DNA from: an uncultured Bacteroidales bacterium
GTDB taxonomy: Bacteria; Bacteroidota; Bacteroidia; Bacteroidales; UBA932
NCBI GenBank assembly: GCA_900316955.1
Contig: ONEX01000009.1
Coordinates: forward strand, 36,697-100,696
Length of the DNA: 64,000 nt
Direction of reading: 5' to 3'
Shown here: one piece after another, positions 48,533 through 57,792 of the stretch
How positions within the stretch are numbered: position 1 is the first letter of the stretch
How the letters are laid out: every line of letters starts with the position of its first letter
Made by a program: the position numbers and the translations under genes
Notes under the pieces: generated by a model
Told to the model about the DNA's origin: nothing
What the model saw: the letters and a program-made list of their open reading frames with translations, nothing else
Database searches by the model: none

Positions 48533-48554
48533 AAAAAGACCTTTCAGAAGGCCT
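48533..48554 (-). terminator. Terminator after the amidase gene
   Basis: On the minus strand AGGCCTT, CTGA, AAGGTCT forms a seven-pair stem with one G:T, followed by TTTTT. A separate palindrome GGCCTTGCAAGGCC overlaps its upstream arm. Confidence 0.65.
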
Positions 48555-48569
48555 TGCAAGGCCGGAAAA

Positions 48570-49745
48570 TCAACGAATGCGGGTGAGCGTATCTCCTTCC
48601 TTGGAGACCAGGAAGCAGCCCGGAAATTTCTTGTCCAGCTCCTTCTTTTTCTTGCGGACGGCGGCCAGGTCGTCGCCGGCGACGAGGATGTACTTGTACA
48701 ACTTCCCGGAATGGACCTCGAGCGGGGTGTATCCTTTGAAGAAAGCGTCGGTCGGTTTCATCTTCTTTCCCGTCGCCAGGACCTGCACGCCGTAGATGGT
48801 TCCGGACGGCTCGACCGCCTTTTCAGGAGCCGGCTGTTCCTCCGGCTTGGCGGCGGGCTCAGGCCTGGATTCCGCCGCGGGCGCGGCTTCCGGCTTCGCC
48901 GCGGGTTCCGTCGCCGCGGCCGGCGTCATGGAATTGTCGTAGCGCTTCTTGAACGCCTTCACGGCCTTCAGGAGATTGTCGGCGATCCGGTCGCGGTCCG
49001 CCGGCGACCGCAGGGCCTTGAGGTCGTTCGCGTTGGTGATGAAGCCCACTTCCACGAGGACGGCGGGCATCGTCGTCCGCCACAGCACCCAGAACGGGTC
49101 CTGGGAGACGCCCCGGTTGTGGGCGATGGGCCCGCCCTTCATCGCGTTGGCGACCTCCTCGGCGAAGACGAGGCTGTGCTCCAGGTGCGCGTTCTGCATC
49201 AGGCTGAACAGGATATAGGACTGCGGGTCCGACGGGTCGAACCCCTGGTAGCGGGTCTTGTAGTCGTCCTCGAGGAGGATCACCGAGTTCTCGCGCTTGA
49301 TCAGGTCCAGGTTCTTGCTGAACAGGTCGTTCCCCTCCCGGCTGGACTGGCCCAGGCAGTGGATGGAGTAGCCGTTGGCGGAGGTCCCCTTCGCCTGCGC
49401 GTTCACGTGGATGGAGATGAACAGGTCCGCGCCCAGGTCGTTGGCGATGTCCGCCCGGCCGCTCAGGGTGACGAACTTGTCGTCGGACCGCGTGAGGACG
49501 GTTTTCACGCCGGGGAGGGACTCCCCTATCTTCCGGGACAGGCGCTGGGCGATGTCCAGGGCGACATTCTTTTCCTGGGTCTTGCGGTCCGCGCTGATGC
49601 AGCCCGGATCGTGGCCGCCGTGGCCGGGGTCGATGACGATGGTGGAAAGTTTCATCCGGTCCTGCCCGGCCGCCCGCTCAGGCACAATGCTTGCTGCAAG
49701 GAGGGCGGCCAGAACGGCCAGGACGGTACGTATGCTGCGTTTCAT
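48570..49745 (-). CDS. N-acetylmuramoyl-L-alanine amidase (Amidase_3) with SPOR-like end
   Basis: 391 residues from the ATG at 49745. A signal peptide (about 1-27) leads to the Amidase_3 zinc domain: TIVIDPGHGGHDPGC (first His), VLTRSDD, FISIHVNAQAKGTSANG (second His), VLVEVGFITNANDL (Glu). A Pro/Ala/Glu-rich linker (about 255-310) precedes a C-terminal region (IYGVQVLATGKKMKP to the end) that looks like a SPOR peptidoglycan-binding domain. It cleaves septal peptidoglycan stems. A much longer frame opens upstream, antisense to lptD, and is rejected. Divergent from lptD. Confidence 0.9.
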   Translation of the reverse strand: MKRSIRTVLAVLAALLAASIVPERAAGQDRMKLSTIVIDPGHGGHDPGCISADRKTQEKNVALDIAQRLSRKIGESLPGVKTVLTRSDDKFVTLSGRADIANDLGADLFISIHVNAQAKGTSANGYSIHCLGQSSREGNDLFSKNLDLIKRENSVILLEDDYKTRYQGFDPSDPQSYILFSLMQNAHLEHSLVFAEEVANAMKGGPIAHNRGVSQDPFWVLWRTTMPAVLVEVGFITNANDLKALRSPADRDRIADNLLKAVKAFKKRYDNSMTPAAATEPAAKPEAAPAAESRPEPAAKPEEQPAPEKAVEPSGTIYGVQVLATGKKMKPTDAFFKGYTPLEVHSGKLYKYILVAGDDLAAVRKKKKELDKKFPGCFLVSKEGDTLTRIR

Positions 49746-49756
49746 GGACGTGTCGT

Positions 49757-49787
49757 TTTGAATTGACTGAAAATTGTCGTAATTTTG
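49757..49787 (+). promoter_or_regulatory. lptD promoter
   Basis: TTTG (49757-49760), 19 bases, TAATTTTG (49780-49787): a full consensus pair. It rules out the TTG codon at 49785, which lies inside it, as a translation start. Confidence 0.85.
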
Positions 49788-49808
49788 TCGGTTACAAATA
49801 TAATAAAT

Positions 49809-52706
49809 TTGGACAGAATCTGGAAATATGTCGTCGCGATCATGCTGGCCGTCGTCCTGGGTCAGGGGGTATCCTCCGCCCAGCTCTTCCGGCGCAACCG
49901 GAATCGCGTCCAGCAGCCCGAGGACACCGCGAAGGTCGTCCTTCCCGATTCTGTCATCGCCCGGCGCGACTCCATCCACCGGGCGGATTCCATCGCCCGG
50001 CGCGACTCCCTGGACCTGCTCGAGAAGAGTTCCCTGGAACTTCCCGCCTTCTCCACCGCCAAGGACTCCATCATCACGGAGTTCACGGGCGGAGAACGGA
50101 AGGTGTACTACTACGGGGGCGCCACGGTCACGTACCAGGACATGAAGCTGACCGCGGACTACATCGAGTACGACATGAAGACGAACACCGTCTTCGCCCG
50201 CGGCCGGTATGACGAAGCCTCCGGGGAATGGGTCGGCCAGCCCGAGATGACCCAGGGCAAGGCCACCTACAAGATGGAGGAGCTCCGGTACAACTTCGAC
50301 TCCAAGAAATCGTTCATCACGAACATGATCACCCAGGAGTCCGAAGGCCTCCTCCAGGGCGAGAAGATCAAGATGATGCCGGACCAGTCCGTGAACCTGA
50401 AACAGGGCATGTACACGGTCTGCGACCTGGAGCATCCGCACTATTATATGAAACTGTCCATGGCGAAGGTCGTCACGAAACCCTCCCAGAAGACGGTGTT
50501 CGGACCGGCCTACCCGGTGATCGCGGACGTCCCGATCCCCATCGGCCTCCCCTTCGGTTTCGTCCCTTCCAAGCCGACCCGGGCCACGGGCCTCCTGATG
50601 CCCACCTTCGGCGAGGAGGTCGCCCGCGGCTTCTTCGTCAAGGACGCCGGCATGTACTTCGTCATCGGCGACTACTTCGACCTCTCCCTGACCGGCAGCT
50701 ACTTCACCCTGGGCTCCTATGCCGTGGACATCAACTCCCGGTACCGGGTGAACTACAAGTTCAACGGCAACTTCTCCCTGACCTATTCCAACGACCAGAC
50801 GGGCGAAAAGGGCAGCGCGGACTTCCGCCAGTCCAAGAACTTCGGCCTCAGATGGTCCCACACGCAGGATTCCAAGGCCCATCCGGGAACGACCTTCAGC
50901 GCCTCGGTGAACTTCTCCAGCCCTTCCAACAGCCGGTACAACTCGCGGTCGGTGGACGAGGCCCTGCAGAACCAGGTCTCCTCCTCCGTCTCCTATTCCC
51001 GCAACTGGAACGGCAAGGTGAGCCTGTCGGTGAACGCCCTCCACAACCAGAACTCCCGCGACTCCAGCTACTCCTTCACGCTGCCGAACGTCACGCTCTC
51101 CGTCACGCGCTTCTACCCCTTCAAGCAGAAGAACCGCGTGGGCAAGGAGAAGGCCTACGAGAAGATTTCCTTCGGTTACTCGACCTCCTTCCAGAACCGC
51201 CTCAACTTCAAGATGCGGGACATGCAGGACTTCGTGTACAACGCGGACGGCTCCTATCAGGTGGACCCGGTCACCGGCGTGCGGGTCAAGCAGTTCGGCG
51301 ACTCGCTCGGCGTCAAGGCGCTGGACCGCCTGACGAACGGCATGGGCCACAACTTCCAGATCGGCCTTCCGAACTTCACCCTGCTGAAGTACCTCAATTT
51401 CACGCCCAGCGTGACCTACGGCATGAACTGGATGTTCAACGCCGGCCGGCAGTACCTGGAAGACGAGATCGACGCGGACGGCAATCCCGTCATGGTCACG
51501 GACAAGGAAGGGAAACTGGTCCATGCGCAGCGCGTGGTCAGCGACCCCGGCCGGGCCTTCAACACCTTCGGCGTCACCCAGACCTATTCCGGGGCGATCT
51601 CCATGAGCACCCGTATCTACGGCATGTTCAATTTCGGGAAGCACCGGGCGGTCCAGGCGATCCGCCACGTCATCACGCCCTCCGTCTCCATGTCCTTCAG
51701 CCCGGAAAAGGGCAAGGCATTCAACGGCTGGCGCACGCTGGACGCGTACTATGACACGCGCGGAAACTATCATCCGGAGGCTTTCTACAACATTTACGCA
51801 GTCACCGGACACCACAATTCCGTCTCCGCCCCCGGGCGCGGAAAGACGGGCAGCATGAACGTCTCCATCGGCAACAACCTCGAGGCGAAGGTCCGCGACC
51901 TGCGGGATACGACCGGCACCGGTTCCAAGAAAGTCAAGATCCTGGACCAGCTCACCTTCAGCGGCAGCTACAATTTCCTGGCGGACTCCCTGAAGATGTC
52001 CAACATCGGCGTGAGCGCATCGACGAACCTGTTCAACAAGCTGAACCTCAGCGGTAACCTGAACTTCGACCCGTACGCCGTGAACGAGCGCGGCCAGCGG
52101 ATCAACAAGTTCAACATTGTCGCCACCGGCGTTCCCCTGCGGCTCACGAACGCCAGCCTGTCCGCGTCCATTGCCTTCAACGGCAAGGGTGCGATCGACG
52201 GTAACGACGGACGGAAGTCCGGCTCCGGGGGCGGAAGCGGCTCTTCGGGCGGCGGGGATGCAAACTCCTACCAGCGGATCTATTACCACCCCATCACGGG
52301 CGAGTACATCCCCGGCGGCTACGTGTATTACATGAACCCGAACGCGCCCTGGTCGGTCAACTTCAGCTACAGCTTCAGTTACGCGAAGACGTACCAGTAT
52401 TCGAACAACCAGCTGCTCGAGAACAAGCGCTTCACGCAGACGATCAACGCGTCCGGCAACATCAAGCTTACCCCGCGGATGGCGATCAACGCGTCCACCG
52501 GCTTCGATATCATGGCGATGAAGATCACCACCACGCAGATCAGCGCCACCTATGACCTGCACTGCTTCAACATCGCCGTGTCCTGGGTGCCGACCGGCCA
52601 GTGGAAGTCCTACAGCTTCCGCATCGCGGCCAACGCGTCCGCCCTGGCGGACCTCCTCCGCTTCAAGAAGAGCTCCAGCTACATGGACAACATGCTGGGC
52701 CGCTAA
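49809..52706 (+). CDS. LptD-like LPS-assembly outer membrane protein (OstA family)
   Basis: About 965 residues from the TTG at 49809, which gives a signal peptide ending SSAQ; no ATG in frame comes early enough. After a charged linker (RNRNRVQQPEDT) is a beta-taco OstA-like region (KVYYYGGATVTYQDMKLTADYIEYD, near 85-130), then a long region of paired beta strands ending in a barrel, as in the 'putative LPS assembly protein LptD' of Bacteroidetes. A Gly/Ser-rich insert (SGSGGGSGSSGGGD, near 800) interrupts one loop. It would insert LPS or lipooligosaccharide into the outer leaflet. Its start and promoter are divergent from the amidase. Confidence 0.85.
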   Translation: MDRIWKYVVAIMLAVVLGQGVSSAQLFRRNRNRVQQPEDTAKVVLPDSVIARRDSIHRADSIARRDSLDLLEKSSLELPAFSTAKDSIITEFTGGERKVYYYGGATVTYQDMKLTADYIEYDMKTNTVFARGRYDEASGEWVGQPEMTQGKATYKMEELRYNFDSKKSFITNMITQESEGLLQGEKIKMMPDQSVNLKQGMYTVCDLEHPHYYMKLSMAKVVTKPSQKTVFGPAYPVIADVPIPIGLPFGFVPSKPTRATGLLMPTFGEEVARGFFVKDAGMYFVIGDYFDLSLTGSYFTLGSYAVDINSRYRVNYKFNGNFSLTYSNDQTGEKGSADFRQSKNFGLRWSHTQDSKAHPGTTFSASVNFSSPSNSRYNSRSVDEALQNQVSSSVSYSRNWNGKVSLSVNALHNQNSRDSSYSFTLPNVTLSVTRFYPFKQKNRVGKEKAYEKISFGYSTSFQNRLNFKMRDMQDFVYNADGSYQVDPVTGVRVKQFGDSLGVKALDRLTNGMGHNFQIGLPNFTLLKYLNFTPSVTYGMNWMFNAGRQYLEDEIDADGNPVMVTDKEGKLVHAQRVVSDPGRAFNTFGVTQTYSGAISMSTRIYGMFNFGKHRAVQAIRHVITPSVSMSFSPEKGKAFNGWRTLDAYYDTRGNYHPEAFYNIYAVTGHHNSVSAPGRGKTGSMNVSIGNNLEAKVRDLRDTTGTGSKKVKILDQLTFSGSYNFLADSLKMSNIGVSASTNLFNKLNLSGNLNFDPYAVNERGQRINKFNIVATGVPLRLTNASLSASIAFNGKGAIDGNDGRKSGSGGGSGSSGGGDANSYQRIYYHPITGEYIPGGYVYYMNPNAPWSVNFSYSFSYAKTYQYSNNQLLENKRFTQTINASGNIKLTPRMAINASTGFDIMAMKITTTQISATYDLHCFNIAVSWVPTGQWKSYSFRIAANASALADLLRFKKSSSYMDNMLGR

Positions 52707-52714
52707 GGACAGTA

Positions 52715-52745
52715 TTTGGATTGTTTGTTTTTTTTCGTACCTTTG
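52715..52745 (+). promoter_or_regulatory. rho promoter
   Basis: TTTG (52715-52718), 19 bases, TACCTTTG (52738-52745), a full consensus pair, nine bases after the lptD stop. The leader before the ATG at 52798 would be about 47 bases, the longest seen in this window. Confidence 0.85.
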
Positions 52746-52797
52746 CACTGCCTTTCCGGTCGGAGAGGCTTGCATGTGAATCTACATTTATATTTCT

Positions 52798-54687
52798 ATG
52801 CCCCATAGTTTATTGGAATTGAACGCGATGAGCGAAGATCAGCTCAGAGCACTCGGAGAGAAGTTGAGCATCAAGAATGCGAAGAAACTGAGCATGGAGG
52901 ACCTGGGTTTCGCGATCCTGGACGAGGAAGCCCGCATCGAGTCCCAGAAACCCGTCGAAGAGAAGACCCGCACCAAGCGCGGCCGTCCCGCGAAGAAGAA
53001 GGAAGAGAAGCCCAAGCAGGAAGCTCCGGCCGAGCCTGTGAAGGAGGCGCCCGCCGTCCCTGCCGAGGCCGCAGCCACCGATACCCCCGCCCCGAAGAAA
53101 GCCGCCCGCGGCCGCAAGCCGAAGGCTGAGAAGGCCGATGCCGCCCAGCCGGCGGAAGAGACGGCTCCGAAGGCCGAGAAGGCTGAGAAGGCTGAGAAGG
53201 CTGAGAAGGCTGAGAAGCAGGAGGCCCCCAAGGCCGAGGAAAAGCCGGCCGGGGACACCCCGAAGCAGGATGCGCAGAAGCCTGCCAAGGCCAAGCGCGC
53301 CCGCGTGAAGAAGGCCGCCGAGCCGGTGAACGTGGAGGAGGCTCCGGCCGCCGAGGCCGCTCCCGCCGCTTCCGAGGCGCCTTCCGTGGACGGAAAGCAG
53401 TTCATCCACAATCTCTTCAGCGAGCTCAACGAGGACACCGCCCAGCAGGAGGAGAAGGCCCAGGAGCGCCAGCAGCGCAAGGGACACAAGGACCAGCAGA
53501 AGCAGCAACAGCAGCCTCAGCAGCAGCCCCAGAAGCCGCAGCGCATCGAGTTCGAGGGTTCCGTCGAGGCCACGGGCGTCCTGGAAGTGATGCCGGACGG
53601 CTACGGCTTCCTCCGCTCCTCGGACTACAACTATCTGAACTCACCGGACGACATCTACGTCTCCCAGCAGCAGATCAAGCAGAACGCCCTGAAGAACGGC
53701 GACACCGTCACCGGCGAGATCCGTCCCCCGCGCGAGGGCGACAAGTACTTCCCGCTCGTGAAGATCAAGTACATCAACGGCCGCTCGCCGGAGTTCGTCC
53801 GCGACCGCGTCCCGTTCGATTTCCTCACTCCCCTCTTCCCCACGGAGAAGTTCAACCTCCTCGGCCACGGTTTCGAGAAGGATCCCTCCTGCCGCATCGT
53901 GGACATGTTCACCCCCATCGGCAAGGGCCAGCGCGGCCTGATCGTCGCCCAGCCGAAGACCGGTAAGACGATGCTCCTCAAGTCCATCGCCAACGCCATC
54001 GCCGAGAACCATCCCGAGGTGTACGAGATCGTCCTCCTGATCGACGAGCGTCCGGAAGAAGTCACCGACATGCAGCGCAGCGTCAAGGCCGAGGTCGTCG
54101 CCTCCACCTTCGACGAGCCCGCGGAGCGCCACGTCAAGGTCGCGAACATGGTCCTGGACAAGGCCCGCCGCCTGGTCGAATGCGGCCATGACGTCGTGAT
54201 CCTCCTGGACTCCATCACCCGCCTCGCCCGCGCCTACAACACCGTCCAGCCGGCTTCCGGCAAGGTCCTGACCGGCGGTGTCGATGCGAACGCCCTCCAG
54301 AAGCCCAAGCGCTTCTTCGGCGCGGCCCGCAACATCGAGAACGGCGGTTCCCTCACCATCCTGGCCACGGCCCTCACCGAGACCGGCTCCAAGATGGACG
54401 ACGTGATCTTCGAGGAATTCAAGGGCACCGGCAACATGGAACTGCAGCTGGACCGCAACCTGTCCAACAAGCGCATCTTCCCGTCCGTGAACCTCGTGCT
54501 CTCCTCCACCCGCCGCGACGACCTGCTGTATGATCCGTACACGATCAACCGCATCTGGATCCTCCGCAAGCTCCTCGCGGACATGAACCCGGTCGAGGCC
54601 ATGACCTGGATGCAGCAGCACATGGACGAATTCAAGACGAACAAGGACCTGATCGACAACATGTCCAAGTTCAGCCGGTATGAGTAG
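52798..54687 (+). CDS. rho: Transcription termination factor Rho
   Basis: 629 residues; E. coli Rho has 419. Rho_N ([16 protein letters not shown], about 11-45) is followed by a Lys/Ala/Glu/Pro-rich insert (about 55-245) that replaces the short linker of E. coli. The RNA-binding cold-shock fold ([20 protein letters not shown] near 260) and the ATPase core with [14 protein letters not shown] (near 383), [13 protein letters not shown] and [13 protein letters not shown] are intact. Long inserts of this sort occur in Bacteroidetes and are thought to be disordered and phase-separating. An internal ATG at 52828 is a possible start. Confidence 0.96.
   Translation: MPHSLLELNAMSEDQLRALGEKLSIKNAKKLSMEDLGFAILDEEARIESQKPVEEKTRTKRGRPAKKKEEKPKQEAPAEPVKEAPAVPAEAAATDTPAPKKAARGRKPKAEKADAAQPAEETAPKAEKAEKAEKAEKAEKQEAPKAEEKPAGDTPKQDAQKPAKAKRARVKKAAEPVNVEEAPAAEAAPAASEAPSVDGKQFIHNLFSELNEDTAQQEEKAQERQQRKGHKDQQKQQQQPQQQPQKPQRIEFEGSVEATGVLEVMPDGYGFLRSSDYNYLNSPDDIYVSQQQIKQNALKNGDTVTGEIRPPREGDKYFPLVKIKYINGRSPEFVRDRVPFDFLTPLFPTEKFNLLGHGFEKDPSCRIVDMFTPIGKGQRGLIVAQPKTGKTMLLKSIANAIAENHPEVYEIVLLIDERPEEVTDMQRSVKAEVVASTFDEPAERHVKVANMVLDKARRLVECGHDVVILLDSITRLARAYNTVQPASGKVLTGGVDANALQKPKRFFGAARNIENGGSLTILATALTETGSKMDDVIFEEFKGTGNMELQLDRNLSNKRIFPSVNLVLSSTRRDDLLYDPYTINRIWILRKLLADMNPVEAMTWMQQHMDEFKTNKDLIDNMSKFSRYE
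53173..53217 (+). repeat. Five tandem 9-base repeats in rho
   Basis: GCCGAGAAG followed by four copies of GCTGAGAAG encode AEK repeated five times in the disordered insert. A perfect tandem array of this kind is prone to slippage, so copy number may vary among strains. Confidence 0.9.
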
Positions 54688-54690
54688 TCT

Positions 54691-54716
54691 GTCATTCTGA
54701 ACGAAGTGAAGAATCT
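54691..54716 (+). repeat. Dispersed repeat supplying the mnmE start codon
   Basis: GTCATTCTGAACGAAGTGAA continuing into GAATCT is a copy of the common GTCATTCTGAGCGAAG... repeat. It fills the 18-base gap after rho and runs into mnmE; the GTG at 54706 within it is the only plausible start. Confidence 0.75.
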
Positions 54717-56118
54717 CTGCGAAGATACGATCGTTGCTCCGGCCACCGTCCCTGGGACCGGAGCAATTTCTATTATCCGGGTCAGCGGTCCGGACTGTTT
54801 CCGCTTTGCTGATGCAGTCATTCAATTGAAGCGCGGAAGCATTTCGGAATGTGATGGTTATACCATCCATTACGGAGAAGTTCCCAGGCTGGATGACGTG
54901 CTGGTATCGGTATTCCGGGCCCCGCACAGCTACACGGGCGAGGACTCCGTGGAGATATCTTTCCACGCTTCTAGATATATTGCCGACGAGCTGGTCCGCC
55001 GGCTCCTGGCGGCCGGCTGCCGCCTGGCCGGACCGGGCGAGTTCACCCGCCGGGCCTTCATGAACGGCAAGATGGACCTGGCCCAGGCCGAGGCGGTCGC
55101 CGACCTGATCGCGTCCACGACGGCCGCGTCGCACCGGGTCGCGTATAACCAGCTCCGAGGTGGGTTCTCGAATGAGCTGGCCCTTCTCCGAAGTGAGCTC
55201 GTGGAGATGACTTCCCTGCTGGAGCTCGAACTGGACTTCAGCGAGGAGGAGGTCGAGTTCGCGGACCGATCCAGGCTTGTTGCGCTGATTGACAAGACAC
55301 GTGCTCACGTCAGTTCTTTGGCCGATACCTTCAAGTACGGCAATGCGATCCGCAACGGGGTTCCGGTCGCCATCGTTGGCGCGACCAATGTCGGCAAGAG
55401 CACTTTGCTGAACGCGCTCGTCGGCGAGGACCGCGCGCTTGTCTCGGACATCGCCGGCACCACCCGCGACACCGTCGAGGAAGTCATCAACCTGGACGGA
55501 ATCCCCTTCCGTTTCATCGACACTGCCGGCATCCGCGAGACCGCAGAGACGGTCGAAAAGATGGGCATCGAGCGCACCTTCCGGAAGATATCCGAGGCCG
55601 AAATCGTGATCGGAATGCTGGATGTGACGGAGCAGGATTCTACCATTAAGTCCAATCTGGAACTGATGGTTTCCAAGGTCGATTTCGGGACGCAGAAGCT
55701 GGTTATCTGCCTGAATAAGGTCGATAAGGCCGAGGAATCTGTGGCTAACAAAAATGTTAATATAATTAACAATTTTGTTGCATCGCTTGATAAAGAAGTG
55801 ATTGTTGTAAAACTCGCCGCCAAGGCCGGTTTGGGCCTTTCCGAGCTGCGCGCTACCCTGTCGCATCTCGAATCTCACCTGATCCCCAACGCGGATTCGA
55901 CATTTGTTACCAATATCCGCCACTACGAATCCCTCCGCAACACGGCCACTTCCCTCGCCGATGCCCGCCAGGCATTGACCTCCGGCATTCCGGCCGACCT
56001 CGTCGCCGAAGACCTCCGCCGCGCCATCGCCTCCCTCAACCAAATCCTCGGCACCGACCTCATCGACCCCGAATCCCTCCTGCAAAATATTTTCAGGAAT
56101 CATTGCATCGGCAAGTAA
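54706..56118 (+). CDS. mnmE: tRNA modification GTPase MnmE
   Basis: 470 residues. The N domain begins [25 protein letters not shown]. The inserted GTPase domain has G1 GATNVGKST (near 224), DTAGIRET (G3) and NKVDKAEE (G4). The C-terminus ends HCIGK, with the essential Cys of the C-[IV]-G-K signature. With MnmG it makes 5-carboxymethylaminomethyl at wobble U34. Start is the GTG inside a dispersed repeat, giving [12 protein letters not shown]; no downstream start exists before the conserved core. It is followed by a terminator and then the mobile element. Confidence 0.95.
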   Translation: MKNLCEDTIVAPATVPGTGAISIIRVSGPDCFRFADAVIQLKRGSISECDGYTIHYGEVPRLDDVLVSVFRAPHSYTGEDSVEISFHASRYIADELVRRLLAAGCRLAGPGEFTRRAFMNGKMDLAQAEAVADLIASTTAASHRVAYNQLRGGFSNELALLRSELVEMTSLLELELDFSEEEVEFADRSRLVALIDKTRAHVSSLADTFKYGNAIRNGVPVAIVGATNVGKSTLLNALVGEDRALVSDIAGTTRDTVEEVINLDGIPFRFIDTAGIRETAETVEKMGIERTFRKISEAEIVIGMLDVTEQDSTIKSNLELMVSKVDFGTQKLVICLNKVDKAEESVANKNVNIINNFVASLDKEVIVVKLAAKAGLGLSELRATLSHLESHLIPNADSTFVTNIRHYESLRNTATSLADARQALTSGIPADLVAEDLRRAIASLNQILGTDLIDPESLLQNIFRNHCIGK

Positions 56119-56164
56119 GTGCCTGATAATCAATTAGTTATAACTCAACTGAAACTCAAATTTG

Positions 56165-56313
56165 TGTGACAAAACTAGCTGAAAATGAGCTCTGAAAAGA
56201 GACATTTCGGCTAGTTTCGCTTTTTGGGAGTTTAGTTTGATTTACGGTCGTTTAGGCCAATTTTGTCACAGAGTTTGTCACAAAATCACCTTCTGTGACA
56301 GAATTTTGTCACA
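56165..56313. promoter_or_regulatory. Cluster of TGTCACA motifs, possible integrase or regulator sites
   Basis: TGTGACA or its complement TGTCACA occurs at 56165-56171, 56264-56270, 56276-56282, 56294-56300 and 56307-56313, with a variant TGTCACG at 56538. The last pair forms an inverted repeat separated by six bases. Placed between mnmE and the integrase gene, they could be recombinase arm sites or operator sites. Nothing else is evident in 56226-56498, which is AT-rich. Confidence 0.5.
56172..56225 (+). terminator. Hairpin terminator after mnmE
   Basis: AAACTAGC (56172-56179) pairs with GCTAGTTT (56210-56217); the inner GAAAATG/CATTTC extends it with a G:T and a bulge. TTTTT follows at 56221. 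The loop of about 20 bases is long, so termination strength is uncertain. Confidence 0.55.
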
Positions 56314-56498
56314 CTTTTCGGAAAAAGTTACCAAAACCGCAGAATTATGAAATGTTTTTGGAAAATTCACACGAATAATGCATACTTTTAAAACTGCCTA
56401 AAATGAAACAACATTCATTTTCAATTAGATTACCTAACATGTTGATATTAAACAAGTTTATCAATCAATTATAATCGCTCAAAAAAAGTTTGAAATTT

Positions 56499-56529
56499 TT
56501 TGTTTTTCAACCAGAAGCTATTATATTTG
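56499..56529 (+). promoter_or_regulatory. Integrase promoter
   Basis: TTTG (56499-56502), 19 bases, TATATTTG (56522-56529), full consensus. Transcript starts near 56535. Confidence 0.8.
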
Positions 56530-56544
56530 CGGAGGATTTGTCAC

Positions 56545-56580
56545 GTGTCGCAATTGGAAAGTAAGGATTTCCTACGACAC
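56545..56580 (+). promoter_or_regulatory. Leader hairpin of the integrase gene
   Basis: GTGTCG (56545-56550) pairs with CGACAC (56575-56580), with an inner GGAAA/TTTCC. It lies inside the predicted 5' leader, 31 bases before the ATG, and may affect integrase expression. Confidence 0.45.
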
Positions 56581-56611
56581 ATCAATAATGTTGTTTTTTA
56601 AACTTAAGGCC

Positions 56612-57772
56612 ATGAGTACTAGTAAAGTAGCAACTAAAACTGACCTCGTAAAGTTGCGTTCGAGGACCACATCCAACGGCAAGGCGACCCTGTATCTTGA
56701 CTATGTACAATTTGACGAGCGCGTGCGTGAGAGCATAGGGCTTTCCCTTCTCGCCGGGAGGGGCCCCGAAATCAAGGAAAAGAACCGTGTTACCATGGCC
56801 AAGGCGGAGGCAATCCGCCTGGCGAAGGAGAAGGAGCTCCTTTCCGAGACACCCGCCAAGACGAATGAAGGAGAGAAGACCCCTTTCCTCGCCTATTATA
56901 GGAATATGATGGAAGACCGCAAGCAGAGCGACGGCAATTACGGCAACTGGAAGAGCTGCTACAAGTACCTGCGGGTCTATTGTAATGAGAAGACGACCTT
57001 CGCTGATATCACTCCCCGCTGGGTCCAAGGGTTCAAGAGCTATCTTGAGACCGTCGAGAAGGACACCACTAAGATGGCCCTCAAGCCGAGGGAAGGATTC
57101 AACGGGCTCTCCCAGAACTCCAAGTGCTCATACTTCAACAAGCTCAGAGCTTGTCTGAACCAGGCCTACAAGGAAGGGCTTATCGCTTCCAATCCGGCGG
57201 ATCCGGTGAAGGGGTTCAAGGCTGACGAGGCGGAGCGGCAATACCTTACCATTGAGGAAGTGAAGAAGATGGCCGAGACCGAATGCCGCTATCCCCATCT
57301 GAAGAGGGCATTCCTGTTCGGATGTTTTACCGGCCTCCGGAAGAGCGACATTGAGAAGCTCACATGGGGCGAGGTCCAGAAATTCGGTGACTACACCCGG
57401 CTTGTCTTCAAACAGAAGAAGACCGGCGGGCAGGAATACCTCGATATTCCCAAGGCCGCAGAGCAGTATCTTGGCAAGCAGGGTTCAAAGGGACCGGACG
57501 AACTGGTCTTCCCCATGTTCAAGTATAGTGCTGAGACCTCCCTGGAGCTACGGAGGTGGGCCTTGGCTGCCGGTATTACGAAGGATTTCACGTTCCATTG
57601 CAGCCGCCACACCTTCGCCGTGATGCTCTTGAACTCGGGAACCGACATCTACACCGTGTCGAAGCTTCTCGGGCACCGGGAGATCGCCACGACGCAGATA
57701 TACGCCCATCTGGTCGATTCCAGGAAGCAGGAGGCCGTGGACAAGATCTCTGACATCTTTAGCAATATCTAA
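56612..57772 (+). CDS. Tyrosine recombinase (integrase)
   Basis: 386 residues from the ATG at 56612 (an in-frame ATG at 56588 lies upstream). The Bacteroidetes arm-binding/SAM-like N domain (KATLYLDYVQFDERVRES, then a phage-integrase-like middle) is followed by the catalytic domain: GLRKSD with Arg near 243, FKQKKTGGQ with Lys near 268, HCSRHTF (His 329, Arg 332), GHREI (His near 355) and the nucleophile Tyr in TTQIYAHL near 364. All essential residues are intact, so it should be active. It has its own promoter and a strong site for the downstream gene. Confidence 0.93.
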   Translation: MSTSKVATKTDLVKLRSRTTSNGKATLYLDYVQFDERVRESIGLSLLAGRGPEIKEKNRVTMAKAEAIRLAKEKELLSETPAKTNEGEKTPFLAYYRNMMEDRKQSDGNYGNWKSCYKYLRVYCNEKTTFADITPRWVQGFKSYLETVEKDTTKMALKPREGFNGLSQNSKCSYFNKLRACLNQAYKEGLIASNPADPVKGFKADEAERQYLTIEEVKKMAETECRYPHLKRAFLFGCFTGLRKSDIEKLTWGEVQKFGDYTRLVFKQKKTGGQEYLDIPKAAEQYLGKQGSKGPDELVFPMFKYSAETSLELRRWALAAGITKDFTFHCSRHTFAVMLLNSGTDIYTVSKLLGHREIATTQIYAHLVDSRKQEAVDKISDIFSNI

Positions 57773-57792
57773 CCTTAAGGAGGGACGCGATT

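Noticed and set aside
48303-48569. oriC upstream of dnaA
   Set aside because: The region is AT-rich but I find no cluster of TTATCCACA-type boxes; the promoter and terminator explain most of it.
49746-52775. Frame upstream of the amidase, antisense to lptD
   Set aside because: Signal peptide and amidase homology start at the ATG at 49745; the rest lacks homology.
53173-53217. CRISPR-like short repeats
   Set aside because: Contiguous 9-base coding repeats without spacers in rho.
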